Made by a program: the position numbers and the translations under genes. The notes beneath the pieces were generated by a model, which was not told the DNA's origin, did no database searches, and saw only the letters and a list, made by a program, of their open reading frames with translations. Below are positions 1 through 14,100 of a stretch of 64,000 nt of DNA, one piece after another. Origin of the DNA: Patiria pectinifera (Eukaryota > Echinodermata > Asteroidea > Valvatida > Asterinidae); NCBI GenBank assembly GCA_029964075.1, contig CM057133.1:18252699-18316698 (forward strand). Direction: 5' to 3'. Each line of letters starts with the position of its first letter. The stretch's first letter is position 1.

Positions 1-657
1 ATACAAAACATCCCCAACCTACCTAAACATGACCGCATGCAGTATTGCCGGAAAACGATCATTCGCTTTAGTCTGCGTCATGTCGAACGTGACACTGGTA
101 CATCCTGGTATTTATGTTTCAACTACTTTTTTCCCCTATTAAAGACACGGATGTCAGTCCCACTGATATCAAACCCGTCCCATCCACCCTCTATCATCCA
201 ATGTTATTCTCGTGCGGATGTTGTGCGAATATCAGACAAATAACAACAGATAGGCCTAATCCAAAATGTGCAATCATAGACAAAAACTAAGAATAATAGT
301 CCGCGCCCACTCTTTTTGGCAGGATGTCTTGCCGCGTCGGTGGGCGGGATCCCCGCGGTGCAGCGCGGGCGAGTGGTCAGCTGGGCCGGCTTCGGTGTCA
401 AATGACCGACTAGTGCAGTGAACCTCATGGTGCCGGAACTTGAGGGTTTCAAGTAAACAAAGGGGTATTGTTATTGTGACGGAGGCACTGATTGACAAAG
501 TGACAATGAACTTGAAAATAGCGTGCTTCCTCTTTCATCACGGGGAATAATTATGACGTGTCATAGCTATTGTGCAATCCAACACTGCTCTGGTATAGTT
601 TCATTATTTGGATCCACTGCAGCAATGCTTTACGCACGAAATTGGTTGCTAATTATA
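1..657. other. No gene recognised; local GC-rich patch
   Basis: A sharply GC-rich patch at about 301-440 is open on the minus strand in two frames, but I cannot match either to a known family. Confidence 0.5.
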
Positions 658-957
658 CCTCCGCCAAGGAGGTTATGTTTTCATCGGATTGGGTTTGTTG
701 GTTGGTTGGTTTGTCTGTTTTACAAGATAACTCAGACAGTTATGGACGGATTTACATGAACATTTTTTGTTGGGGTGGTCCTTGGTACAAGTACAAATTG
801 ATTAGATTTTGGAATTGATCTGGATCTGGGTCTGGATCCAGTATTTTTTTAAAGGATTCTTCGCCATTAATGCGAGTATTTCTTTTGGGCATACTGACAA
901 TTGTACTGGGAACTGTTTAGCCTTGGCGGAGGTTTGCGCTCTCTGAGTGCTTTCTGG
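658..957 (+). mobile_element. MITE-like repeat with CCTCCGCCAAGG ends, short copy
   Basis: CCTCCGCCAAGG at 658-669 is answered by CCTTGGCGGAGG at 921-932. The interior shares long stretches with 38640-39245 (for example GATCTGGATCTGGGTCTGGAT and GGATTCTTC). It is a deletion derivative of the longer copy. The exact right end is uncertain. Confidence 0.7.
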
Positions 958-2128
958 TTGTTGGTTCGGTAAAAAAAAATAAACCACCCAGAATCGTCAT
1001 TTCAGGCTGTCTGGCGTAAGAACGATGTTTAATAAATTCACAAAATTCTAGAACATAACTTGCAAACCTTGAAAGTTGGTTTACAATAAATTTCATGTAT
1101 CATATTACATGCTCTGAACATATTCCAGACAGCGCTTTGTAGTACCCTTTTTCCTTTTGTATCAACCTCGTTATATATGTAGCTCACGTAGACCCTAAAT
1201 GTATGCATTTAATCGAGTAAATTGTTTAGAGGTCTGTTAGCTGGTGGGCAGACCAATAATCGTCGGCATTTTCTGCCGTTCTGCTCCATCAAGTTCGCCA
1301 CTGTCAACCCTGGGCAAACGGTAATCGATGCCCGTGCTCGTGGAGAGTACACGGGACTTGAATCCTTGGAAGAGAAAAAAAGTGCCCGAAAAATTGGGCA
1401 TTTTGGAGCACTCAACAAATCAAGTGATGGAGGGGTATAGGTGTCCATGGCTCCAGGACTTCTGAAACAGTATCCGGCGAAAAACAAGATCGATGAATAA
1501 AAAGGTCGAGTAGGAATTGATGCTCATCCTAAAAGGTACGAATTAGTAGGGAGGACTGGTGTTGCTAAGTTCCATCAAGAATGAGCAGGCACGTAGGCGC
1601 GTATCAATATGCATTAAAATGTGAATCACTGCACAGCCTTCTAGCTATATAGACTCGTCATCGTGGAAGTACAGATGGCTAACCCAAAAGAATATGATCC
1701 GATGCTCATTGCCTTGTAAATCGCATGAGTGTATGTTTGGTCATCGCTGACATTACCACTTGTGGAGGAGACTAGTTGCCTTGAGGGTGTATACACATTT
1801 TAGGATGGGGATTGTTGAGTTTTGATAAAGTTTATGAGAAAGAGAGTGAAATGTCTGACGTCTATAAGGACTTTTTTGCAGGGATGTGGTTTTGAAGGTT
1901 AGGCCTAACTGCAACTGATGAAATGAAGGACCAAAAAGTTCTCCTAAAGATGAATGTTATTATTTAAGATCGTCCGCACCTGCGCTGATGAAAAGGGGGA
2001 CATGATTTCTCAAGTGGGCGTTAACTAGGCACGAACTCTCTGTGTCCACCGGTAAATAGGAATCGTCACAGAATGTATTCACGAGTCGGCCATAATAAAT
2101 TGAAAGAGAGGTAAACTCTTCATTTGTG
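958..2128. other. No feature recognised
   Basis: Overlapping open frames at about 1209-1487 on both strands have no known motif. Confidence 0.5.
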
Positions 2129-2930
2129 GAACTTGCGAGTAGAAGTGAAGGCAATGAAATAAAAGTTCATTAATACCAGTCTGCTCTGATGAATATTTTT
2201 AAATGTGTGATTAAACATACCCTAATGTTTTAAAGGGAAAATACAACATTTGCAAACATCAAAAAATAAAACTACTAAATTCTTTTGAAAAACCTCGCTG
2301 GACTGTTAGTAAATGACAGTCTAACGCTGCGCATCCTGTAAAATCATGGCACCTGGTAAACTGTCATTTTCAAGAAAAGTGGTATTTTCGTATCAATTTC
2401 CGGCTGGTCGGCCTACCAGCGCTGGTAAAAAACTGGCTTTTTTTCAAATACTGGCCCCAATTGACCATATTTAGTTAGTCCGCATTTGTTTGCAATCGAT
2501 TACACATCTACGAACGGGAACAAGCCAGCTAGACTGGTTCCCTGGCCTTACAATTTCCCAACGTCTATAAATTGCCCCGTTTCATCTTAAATGGAGTCAG
2601 GGAACCAGACTACAGGAAAATGATTGTTTTTCTTGGTTTTTATAGCATGTACGACCCAAAACGTCAAAAAAAGTCAGTGTAACAATATTTGCTATATATT
2701 ACCAACCCCCAAATTCATCCATTTCTAAAAAATAAAACAAAAGCAAATGATGTATATTCCCTTTAATCCACATTTAAAAAAAAATGAAAATGAGGCTTGG
2801 AACGCCTTCCAATCATAAATAGTCTGGCACCATCCCATTCAACAGTTTACAATTTATAAAAAAAACATTCGGGGTACTCGATCAAAAATGACTTCCTCGT
2901 GGATAAGGTCTATTGACTTCAAATCTTGGA
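2129..2930 (+). repeat. Older interspersed repeat interrupted by a nested TTAA MITE
   Basis: The parts 2129-2229 and 2767-2930 align with the continuous sequence 58284-58500 (ATTAATACCAGTCTGCTCTG before the insert; GAGGCTTGGAACGC and CAACAGTTTACAA after it). The nested element occupies 2230-2766. Confidence 0.75.
2230..2766 (+). mobile_element. TTAA-target MITE, family T1, copy A
   Basis: It starts TTAAAGGGAAAATACAAC and ends with the inverted form (GCAAATGATGTATATTCCC then TTTAA), giving terminal inverted repeats of about 24 bp. It is 537 bp long and closely similar to 30889-31416 and, inverted, to 59114-59634. No coding capacity is visible. Confidence 0.85.
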
Positions 2931-5900
2931 GGTGGTGGAAGAGCCACTCCTTTCTACTCCTTCTTCAAAAAAGCCTTCAACAAAGACTGGATAACAACAT
3001 AATAATTAGACCAAAAAAACTTCAAAACTTCGCTTTGCTTTTAAATTGACAGGTTTTTCGTTTGTTTTCATATTTTATTCAGCACCATCGGCGTATAACC
3101 ACCCACCAACTAATTTTTTAAAATAATTATAATGAAACAATGTTGATCATAATAGCTTCAATTGATTATTTTGACTACTTTATGTTTTTTCCCCCAAGAT
3201 TTTGGAATTACCTTTATACCAAACAGCAACAACATTGGTCCCGCGGCATGTCAATTTCAAAACACTGTTATGAAAACATTTATACCAACATTATACATTT
3301 GATTGATTTGGCTATTACAAAACACTCTGCCCCGCCAGGCCACGAAAACGACTCGTCATATCCTGGACACACCCGAAAATCATCTGTTTTAATTCATGAA
3401 AATGACAACTGGAAATTCATTGCAAAAAGTGGGTCCGTTTTGTTTTTTGCAAAAAGGATACCCTTTTTTCATGGCCCGGCAGTGGTCAAGGAAGAAATTT
3501 TGGCTTGTCAGTGCCAAATAGCCTTTATGCAACGAACGTTTTTACAAGAATTTTTTTATTGAAACCAGACTCTTTTACAAGAGTCTGGTTTCAATTTTTT
3601 GTTAAAGTGAACACCAAAATTTGTGTTTTTGTTTCCGACAAAAATTAAAATACTGAATCAAATTACTCCAGTTTGATGGTACCTTTTTACTCAATGATTA
3701 TGAGTTCTGTGAGCAGTTACTCTGTGATATCAAACAACAGCAACTCACATTTCTAGTGTTGCAACTCACTTCTAACTGCTAACCATTTATGACCAATCAA
3801 GGGCTGTATTATACACGACTTGTGTTTGTTGGATTTCTTACCAGCAATGCTATTGGCCAGCTACCATAAACATGTACATTTTGCGTCCAGCTTGAGTAGC
3901 ACACATCTGAAAGCATGGCTTTATGATGGTTCCTTATCGTTAGACTGATACATGGTACTAGACTGAGAAATGTCACGAACTGGGAGCTAGCTGTTCACAT
4001 CGGGATAACAATGTGCTTGAGCGATGTCATCATTTGCCTTAATCAATCAACTTACTTCTAATAGACACACCGTTTCCATTAAGCATAAGTAAGAGCTGTC
4101 CGTTATGATGTGGTCCATGGGTTTTGTTACCAATGGGGGGCAAATGGCACCGACACTTTCGTCTCTGTTACCATTCGCTCCGTCTGGCGTACAAAATGTC
4201 ATGGACTATATCAAAGCGGACAAAAAACATGTTGTAGTCTACCATTTACGTGACGACGTGTGGAAACCCTCCATTCATGTCGTATCAGTCATGCGTAGAC
4301 CCAACACACAATGGCTTGAATCAAACCCTTGTATGTGTATTCTTTAAATCTATATACAGGAAACACAATGTTTACTTAATAGAATCCTGCAACAATTTGT
4401 TTTCTCCATAGTTGATGTCCTGGTCTTGCTGACTAAACGTGGTTTTATTGCACAAAGTATAATTCTGCCACGTACGGCACGTATTCTAAAGGGTAAGAAA
4501 TGTTCTGACGAGAATGGTAGGTGATGGTACCGGTGACGTCATGCCCAATTCGCAACAAGGGTATCTCGTCAAGCGGGTAGGACATTATAAATAAAACTTT
4601 AAATTTCATTTCGTTAATTTGTCACGACAGAACACTAGGCCTACACTTTTGAGAGAGTGACTGGTTCGACTTCAGAGTCGTCAAGTAAGCCACAAGTCGA
4701 TCATAGGTCAAATCAAACATCATGGGACAGAAACGGGGGAGGGGGAGGGGGATAAATGGTGCACAAACGCTTGATTACACTTCAATTGAAAAGCTTGTTA
4801 CTGGACCTGAGACTGAATGACTTATGAATGACTTATGATTGACTTGCGATGATTTTGTTGAGAATTTACTGCAAGTTCAACTCGCGTGTTAATCCATAAT
4901 GCGATAATTATTTGAGGGGCACATTGTAAAATGTCTAAATTTGAGTGGAAACTATGCACACATGTTGATTTAAATCGTTCATTGGCTTGGTTCTCTAATA
5001 AACATATGTTGTAAAGAAAACAATGAAATCAACCTATTGCATGAATCACCGTCAGGATGGCAGATGTTTTGTGGCCAAAAAAACACCGCATCCTCCCCTA
5101 GATCAATCAAAAAGTATCAGGTCTGAACCCCGGAATACGGAAGACCGAGGAGCACGTTGATTGGAATCAGGACTTGGCTGTACCTTAGGGGGGTCAGTGC
5201 AAAAGCAATGTTTCAGGTCATGAACTCACAACCGACCGGGATCTCGGAAATAGGGGTACGTCCGGTGGGAATAGTGGCCCCTTACTTCTTTTCCCCCCGT
5301 CGGCCATGCATTGACTACTCGTCGGCTCATGCTCAAGAACCTGACGCGGATGCAGGTTGTCAACGGTGCAGTCACGGTTGGCAACTGTGGACCTCACCCC
5401 ATTACAACAGAACTGCACAGGCAATTCCAAAAATATAGCTAGTTGGCCTAAAATTAAGACCAAATACTTTAGACCGATTGCAAGATAAGGTCGTCATCCT
5501 TCGGGACAATATAGCCCAAATGCATTAATTTCAAAGCTAAGTATATTTCATTCTTCATATTACGATTCCTTGTACTACGCAAACTCTTCTATTCCGAAAA
5601 GTTGACCGATGTGACAATGTGCTTTTGCACCGACAATGATGTGTGTGTGTTTTTTGCGTAGATTTATTCCCGTCTTAGTGCAAAAAATCCCAGCTGTCCG
5701 ATAAAAGTACGTAGGCTATCTGTAGAAAAGATGTTGTCGTGAAAAGTCTTGCAGGTGTGTGAAGCTCAAAGCAATGTAAGCCCATAATAATTAACCAAGA
5801 TAAATCGCAGAAATGTGACATAGTTACAAACACTCCCGTCTTGTTTTTCCTTCAAATTTTGTCTGCCATTTTGAATTCACAGGCTTTATTAATTTTGTGC

Positions 5901-7882
5901 ATTACAGCTGTACAAAGAGCCCAATGGTGTTAGTGAGTGATTTCAGTTTCTTGCAAGCCATTTTTTTTTTGGTCCAAAGCCCGATTCCGAATGAACCAAT
6001 CACTGACAATGTTACATAGACCCCGGACGTTCGTGACATATGACCTTTGTGCACATCCTCGTCCAACAAGTATCAATGCCAAACATCGGCCTAGCAACGG
6101 TTAGGGGCCTTCAAATCTGTGGAATGAGTACCTGTAGTTGAAATACGTGTTGACATGGGGATACAAACAGGGGGGATCAAAATGCAGGATTAAGAAATGC
6201 AACGGCACTCCACTGATCGTATTTTTTTAAATGACCTTAAATACCACTTATAGTGTCTATATTTAATGGAAAGAATGTATTATGAGATATACCTGTTTTT
6301 TAATGCTCTTCTTTATACCCGCAACAACGAGCAGTTTCTAATGCAATTTAAACCAATCCACATCCGTCTGTATGTAAACATGAACCGGAATGGCGCCCCA
6401 AACGCCTTCATCATTTACGCAGTAAAAATACGAATCTATCGTACACGCGATTTTCACATAGACCAAGTGTGCTCAAAATGCTGAATTTGTTTGCTTATTA
6501 AATTGTTGTAAATATGGTAAATATAGATACATTGTACTGATTTTTTTTTTTTAAAGAAGCATACGCACACACATTGTATTTATATCTGTTTCGTCTTCAG
6601 ACTTTACAACATTGAATGAAAATGCACCACCACTGGTTAGATCATATTTTTACCAAAAACACTTATCTCGAAATTCGTTACGCCTTGAGCCTAGAAGCTT
6701 AGGTATGAATTCAATATGTCACTTCTTTCACCCCAAATAATCAGTAATAAAATTTCGAATTTACACATTATTTGGGATACAAAAATTGAGCACATTTATC
6801 TTTTTTTCAGATGTAGATTATACCCTAAGGATGATAATCAACGACACATTCATATACAGCTTAATATAACAAGAGTAGATAATATACCATATCATGTTTC
6901 AGTAGGAATAAAAGAATGACCGGCTTTTCAGTCACGTGATATACGTGGCTGCACCTGTGCTATATCACCTGGCTACTCCAAAAGACCAGTTGACTGAACC
7001 CCATTTCGTTACCAAACAGAGATCAGGCTTATGATTCGCGGCCATCTTGGTTTAGTTACCAGAAGGCAAAGGGAAGGTACTAAGGAGAGATAGGCGAGGT
7101 ACCAGTCTAACCAGTTATGAATGTATATGTGAAGAAACTCTTTCGCATTTATGCAGTTGGCCCTCCTTTGGTTACATTTCAAAGATTTTTGTAGTCTATG
7201 CCTGTTATTGGTGACAAAAATGGAGTGTCAATTAACTGGCCTTTTATGAATGGTAACCAGGGTCGTCTGCAGTCCAATCAAGCGAGCCTTTTAGCGTGGG
7301 TACCAGTTTGAGCAGCCTGTAACCCATAATCCACAATCCTATGAACGTTCCGAGTACACATGTGTATAGTTGGAATGCTCCACAATGTTGCGGCGGCCAT
7401 GTCCTTTGCTGTGCTGGCCATGCATGCCTTGCTATCCGTGGTTTGGCAGTGTTGCGGAAGATGGAAGTCCTAGCATTATTTCACGAACAGAAGACTCAAG
7501 ATGTGTACTACGGGTGCTTCGGTTTGCGTGGTATGAACTCCGTGACACGAGTGCGTCGCTGTGCACAACAAGATGTCATCACGCGTGCTCAACAGGCCGT
7601 TCTCACAAGCATAATTATATGGTCCCACTTCGTCCAATCCGGTGTCGCCACGTGTTTTTCGTCACCAAGCCAGCGTAATAAATAAATACTTCTTCGAAGT
7701 CATTTGGTACAATATTAATTTACAATGATATAAATTACCAATCTTCATATAAAAATATCGTTACACTTTATATACATAAACTTACATAAGCTAGTTCTTG
7801 AGGGAGGAGGAAGGGGAGAATATTGGTCCGTGGCAAGGCGGACGATTGATGCGTGTGACGTGGTAAAAACATGAATTATTCA
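2931..7882. other. Region 3' of the FGF gene, no gene recognised
   Basis: The part just below 7883 should be the FGF 3' UTR, but I find no clear poly(A) signal on the minus strand close to the stop. Open frames at 3140-3562, 4105-4347, 5157-5438 and 7341-7685 have no recognisable domains or splice context. A GAATGACTTATGA-type short repeat lies at 4816-4850. Confidence 0.6.
3558..3595. repeat. Perfect 17-bp hairpin
   Basis: ATTGAAACCAGACTCTT (3558-3574) is exactly complementary to 3579-3595, with a 4-base loop. It is probably the centre of a foldback element. A bacterial-type terminator makes no sense here. Confidence 0.8.
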
Positions 7883-8191
7883 TCAGCTGGCTGTGTCCTC
7901 GTTCCTTGTGGCGTCCACGTTCGTCGCCAGTTGCCGAATCAACTCGTAGAAGCTATAACTGTTTGCCGAGCTCATGGAGGTATCATCGGCGGGATTGTCC
8001 TCGGGCAGGGGCCGTTTCAAGAACTGTACGGACTTGACGCCCGGCCGAGTCCGGTGAGCCGGCATGGCTTGTCCGTCCTTATTGAATCCCAGGTACATCT
8101 CGGTTTTCTGGACCAGTCTCAACTCCGTGTAGGTGTTCCTTATGGTTTCCGTAAAGACACACGATACACTGCCTTCTCTCTTGATCTTCTT
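7883..8191 (-). CDS. FGF8/17/18: FGF8/17/18 coding exon 5 (C-terminal trefoil and tail)
   Basis: The exon has 309 bp including TGA (7885-7883). It begins after tttcccag and encodes 102 residues: a basic segment KKIKREG, then CVFTETIRNTYTEL, MYLGFNKDGQ, VKSVQFLKR, and an acidic or polar tail of about 38 residues ending in EDTAS. Compared with vertebrate FGF8, the loop before CVFTE is a few residues longer. The tryptophan of the GWYMAF motif is absent (EMYLGF). The tail lacks the basic residues of vertebrate FGF8 and FGF18. Confidence 0.94.
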   Translation of the reverse strand, partial: KKIKREGSVSCVFTETIRNTYTELRLVQKTEMYLGFNKDGQAMPAHRTRPGVKSVQFLKRPLPEDNPADDTSMSSANSYSFYELIRQLATNVDATRNEDTAS

Positions 8192-11100
8192 CTGGGAAAT
8201 GGAAGGGGAAATAAAAGAGGAAAGGTTTGTAATCAAAATCACTGCGTTTTCAGTTTGCAAGTTTTATGTCACTCTTATAGAGGTCCCAGAGTTGTCAAGG
8301 TCTCTGGGTCAAAATTACCCGGAAAATGATCAAGGTGAGTGTCGTGTTACCCCGTAAAGTATCAGGTCGAATATGACCCGGATTCCGGGGGTAATCAGAC
8401 CCGGGACTTTTTTCAGAGTGAACAAATGTTAAAAGGAAGCTCAGCTGACTGGTTGTTCTTTCATTCAAGGAGCCTGAATCTATATAATTACACTTGCCGT
8501 AGAGATCATTAGGGGTACGTAAATGTATTCTCTCCGACCACGAATTGGTAACTTCTTCATCTTTGAATCTGATCGGGCTATTGCTGTTATAGTATTCTGC
8601 ATTTTAAACGCAGTTAAATGTTCACACGTCGCACTGTATAATAGTTTAACAAAGAAAGATAATACAATGTGGTCCCACAACTAAAATAGTTCAAACGACA
8701 TACCTCTGCAGTTTAATTGTTGAAAGACAATCGTATGCATCTTAAAACAGAAAAAAATACAGTGCAACAAGCGCCAGTGAACGAGTGGCAAGCAGCAACT
8801 ATGTCTTGAAATGTCTCAAACACTAGATCATTGGCAATCGAAATAAAAGATCGAACTGTTTTGTATTGTGGAAACATCAGTTTACAAGAAATCCTAGTTA
8901 AGGTGACCCCATGTAAGTCCTTTATGGTTCAAGTGGTTGTGAGATGAGCTATTGAACATCATTTATCATAAAGGCAAACAGAGATTTTGGAAAGGCATGC
9001 AAAACCACGCGATTCCGGAGGTTGTGCATGCCACCGCAAACCTTCTGACCGATTTAACCTCGGCCAAACGGTTTCATTCACTTTTTTCTCTTCAGTTTTA
9101 CTCCCCAACAAAACGCCGTCACACCGGGGTGGTCAGACCAGACGAAAGCCCGACAAATCCATCTGGACACCTGACCAATTAAACAGGGAGTATCCAGCAC
9201 GGCCCGTCTGGTGCGAACAAGGGACGTTGATGGCCGACAAGCCCCTCTCAGACCACTGCGCGCTAACACATGTTCGTTTTTATCCCAGAATTACCCGACA
9301 AGAGCTGACGATATTATTCGTAACACAGAGTGTCGGGAGACTGATGTTCCTGCCTTAGAAAACTACCTGAAGGACGTTGGATTTAGGAAAGTAAATCGGG
9401 CATGGACAACTTTAGAATAACGAGGAGTCTTTTGTGTATGAGGAATGCTACGCTAAACCAGTATACAAAATGGTCTACGTACATGTACATCCAGTGTATA
9501 TCCTTCTACATTATATAGTCTGCATACAGGGATACCATTCTATACTCATAAGAAAAGTCCTTAGTCATGTCATGAATATGCCTCAACTTTTTTCAGTTGA
9601 ACCCACTTTAGTGAATACGGAGTTCACGTTTATGTCAAGGCTTCTTCAAAATGTATACAGCATCCGGGTTTCAGTCTCTTTATTTCCCGCTTGTTGTGCC
9701 TTGTGGAATATAATCGTGCCACCAAAAAACATGAGAATGTAAGGAAGGAATTCCCTGTTGGTCAAGTCGTGATTAGCTTTCCTTTGTTTTCATTTTGGAA
9801 TTCAGTGAAACAAATCACTGCCCAAGCAAGTATTTCACTGACCCTTCAACCAGGATATCACCGAAACAGTTGAGTTGTGAGGCTCAGACATCTCTTTCTA
9901 TTCCGAAAGGAAAAACTAAACCTTGTATCATTATAAGTTGCACTGTATTCAGTGTACATCCCTAGTTGGCCACATGTAACGTAGACTATAGCCCCGTGGG
10001 CCAGGGTTTCACTGATCCAAGCCCCTTCACGGTGCAGGCTAAATAGGCCCGAAATTGCCAACGCTGGACAAATCACGATTTGCATGCCCTCACATTCTCC
10101 GGTCAATTAGAACATTTTGAGGACCATGAACTTGAGGGTTTGTAAAAAAAAAAGAGGATGGAAGCCGTGCAGAGGACTGCGAGCTCGCATAAATTCAGTT
10201 GAAATTAGGCCGTGCAATGGCTCCACATGTTGCAATGGAGCGTGCGTCCCAGTTTCAAAATGGCGATGGGCTTCAGAACTACTTTTAGCGGTGATCATCT
10301 TTGGATGGAATTTTCTCCCAAAAGTCATTGGTTAACCACCAAACAATTGAACTGAAAATGAAAGATTGTGAAATAACTTTCAATTTGATGTGTGTCTCAA
10401 ACACCGTGGTTAGTTGTATTTTTTTTAATAACGTTGGGAAGTGTGCGTAATTATCACTGAGGTTTATGGCAGTCTATTTACTGGTCTCGGCAACCTATAA
10501 AATAGCGCAAGTCTTTCAACACTCTCTTGAGTCTAGCTTCCTGTATACCCACCTACCCAGCTATGTGCTTTCCGCGCATTTAACATACTCAATAAAATCA
10601 ACTGCAATGACACCAGACCAATGTCGTAAAGAGGAGGTTGGGAACTAGACTTCTAAGACTTGAGACTGAATTTGCTTCTGCAACGCCATTAATGCCTGGC
10701 CTAGATTTTTTTGGTAAGCAACTAGGAAAGATGTGGTGTCCAAACTTGTTCAGTTACTTTTGTTAAAGTAAAGGCGAACAAAATGACAATGAAATGCTCG
10801 CATTGATACCCCTTTCTCAGTTTCTATACCTGAGGGATGACTTAAACTTTCGAGCTAAACATGCAATGGATATGGCACTCTGCTAAATGCGATAGATTTC
10901 AAATATTATTGAATCTGAAATAATGTTCCCGGGGTGCTTGGGTATCAGCTTCATCCCGAAGCTACGGCTCCATTTTCATCCACCGATGATCCACTCACAA
11001 AAAAAATAGAGGGTGAGCCGCAGTTCATAATGAAAGAAGCCGTAGAAAAACCCGAAGCTCACCCCGGGCCGGGCGGAACCTACCAGACTCAACCAACAAA

Positions 11101-14100
11101 GTCGCCCTTGTTGTTTTTGCTGGGAGGAACAGGGGAGGTCTGGTTTCACAAAAGGGTTAAAAAAAACCCGTCAATTTTGATAATGGAATTAAAAGTAGAA
11201 AGCAAAGAAAAGCACAAGGCTCTGCGGGCCGGAGCGGGACAGTTGGAGCGCGAATTGTCTTTAATTTAGCGCCAGACGACTCTTTGCCCGAGAGCAGATT
11301 GGGTTAGAACGGTGAGCTGTAGGAACTTATAAACGTTGGGCAATTAAGCGCACTTCCGTCGTGGTAATCGACACACGTGTATGGCCCAGTGGCATTGATG
11401 TATTCAGTGTAACTCCGTGTGTATTACCTTGCGATATAAAAATGAACATGGAGCACAATACGTACTGAATATTTTCTCTGTATAATGGGAAATATCTTTT
11501 CAGCTTTTCAAGGGTCTTCCATATTGTGAGGTTTGATTTTTTAGCTCTGCGTTCAAGAAGAAACCCGATAGCGTCTGAAGCTGTTCCCTCAATAAGAATA
11601 AAAGAGATCCTTAACGATCGCAACTTGACTTGACAGCATTGTACAGCTGGAAGCTGGAACCAAAATGAATAGTATGGGACCAGCATACCATGCAATAATC
11701 AATACGACATGAAAACAGGGGGAAAACATGCAGCCATGGTCAGCAAGGAACAAAGTGGTCTATATGCACAATGCACTTGGTATAGCCACGTTAACAACTA
11801 CTACAAATTGAATAGCTGCAGTACCAATAATGACCGTTGTGATAGAGTCTACAGACGTCAAACCTTTACCAGACCATAAACTTTGTTAGTAGTTGTTGTC
11901 GACTCGCAGGCCGGAAAAAGGACCACCATTTTTTGTCAACTCCGTCACACGAACGAAGACATGTACTCGTACTGAATCCCTTCAAGATCCCACGTAATTC
12001 CTCCATGCGTAAACGTAAGAAACCCATGTTTTTGGGCGCATTTTTGTTTTAGTTGAAGGTCCAATGTCATGACTTGTTAGTCCCTTTAAAACGAAGATGA
12101 GACAGTGATTTTCGCTACAAGGATGCAACCGTTGATGGTGCGTTGACACTTAACTAAGCACGCCATCAGAGGGGAAGTGATGGGGCAAATTCTCGAGTGA
12201 AGCTGTGTAACATGACTGAGTGCAGCAGTTTGAAGCCAAACCTATCATTCCTATACACGCTATGAGCGACAACACAGTGACTTACGACTGAAATAAAGTA
12301 CCAAAAGCTTAAACAAAATTCTGAGTGTATATGCCCAAACTGTTAAAGGTTTTACACTCGCTATTCCCAATTTCTTTCTCATAGTGCATTTGGATGAACT
12401 AATGGTATTAAACTAAAGATGACACAAGTTTTTGACTGTGCAACGTTTGACGGTAAGGGTTTACACCACCCGCCATCTTGCCATTAAAAACCACACAACA
12501 GTGAGTATGCAAACGTTGCAGGCGGTCTTTTCTTTCACAAAGGGTAGAAAAAAAAGAAGAGGCGACAATAACGCTTTGGTGTAAAAAAATTCTTTCCCTT
12601 TTCATGCGATATAAATACGCAGAAAATACCCACAAAAGATACAATATAAATGTCAGTGTAGGCTATTTCACAATATTTTGATTGATGAACGAGAGAACGA
12701 CCTCAATACACCCGGAAAAAAAACTACAGAGAGGGGGAATTCCCTTTAAAGGCCAAAGAAAAAGTACTCACCCGTCCTACAACGAGTCCCTTTTTGTTGA
12801 TGCACAAGAAATATCCCGTGTGTTCCCCTTGAATCGTTATCCGGCCGTCCAGTGAATCCGACCGAATTATTAGTCTTGCTGGAGGAACAAGGAAAAAGAC
12901 AACAAATATGAATATGCATGAGCCTACAACAATTATTTACATGCATAATGATAAGGTCGCATTCAGCAGATTGAGAATTTGAACACAATACGAAATAAGG
13001 CTGGTACCCCGATAGTCAGTGGTGTACTACCCTTTAAAATCAGAATGCCAGTGTCAACTTGGCCCATGCCTCTGCCCATCTATTTATAATTCATCGTATT
13101 TTCCCAACATCTCCAAACATAACTGATTATTTAGAACCTGAGTGGTTGCCGTTTGCTGGCTATGATCTGGTGGAGTGGAGAAATTTGCCAAATGTATCTC
13201 ACAAAATGGACAGTGATATTGAATTGTTTACAGGTTGGCTAGCATTGCGACAAAATGGCGACAAACATTGCTGCTTGTGAGAGTGCATCTTTTTTTTTTT
13301 CAATTTGTAGACAAGGGCGAATAAAACGCAGTAGACACACGTACGAATTCTGAAATCTCCCCATGCTTGAAAACAGCACAATACTCTCATATGCACACGA
13401 ACATGAGACGCCTATCCGACAGACAACTGTTTGGGATTTTTTTTTGGTCACACCTCGATGTTAATGCTGAGAAGAAAAAAATGCGGCAAAATACATTTTC
13501 CCCCGTCCACCAACCCCAACAACCTGCACTCCAGCATATGACCTCTGGTTTAATGTAAAAAAAAATCAGACTGTCCTTATAATGGTACTAGCTGCTCGAG
13601 GAAAGAACTGAAAAAATATGTCCTATTTCCAGAAAATAGCAGTCTGCAGTTGATTGTGAGAAAGCAAGTGTACAGGAGTCGTCGGCGACGACAGCTCTTA
13701 TCTGTAATCGCACGCTCTTATCAGCCCAGGAATGTCACAGTTATTGCCCATTATTACCGACTAATAACGAGGAAAGGAGGTCAAGAGAGGTCAACCAGGA
13801 GACCGCCATCAAAATACGACAAAAACAAAAATTGGCAGTCAATTGCCCGCCAGCCAGTCCACCAAATACACCCATATGGATCCAACCACTTGAAACGAGT
13901 AGAAAGCTTCACACTGCGGAATAGCCCCGGGTCCTAGACCCTATCAGATCGAGCGATCGAGAAGCAAGACCCGGTTTTAAACCCTAACTCTGAACAGAGC
14001 TTCCATCAAATTTGGACATCAATAATAGGATAATTTTTTTCAGTTTCTTTTTTTTAACGGGATTCTGACCGCTATGTAGGTCACGATGGAAAGTGAACCA

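Noticed and set aside
3558-3595. Rho-independent terminator-like hairpin followed by T-rich sequence
   Set aside because: Eukaryotic context; such hairpins here are foldback transposon parts.
10934-11269. A nested gene in FGF intron 4
   Set aside because: The open frame of 111 codons has no recognisable motif and no supporting splice or promoter signals.
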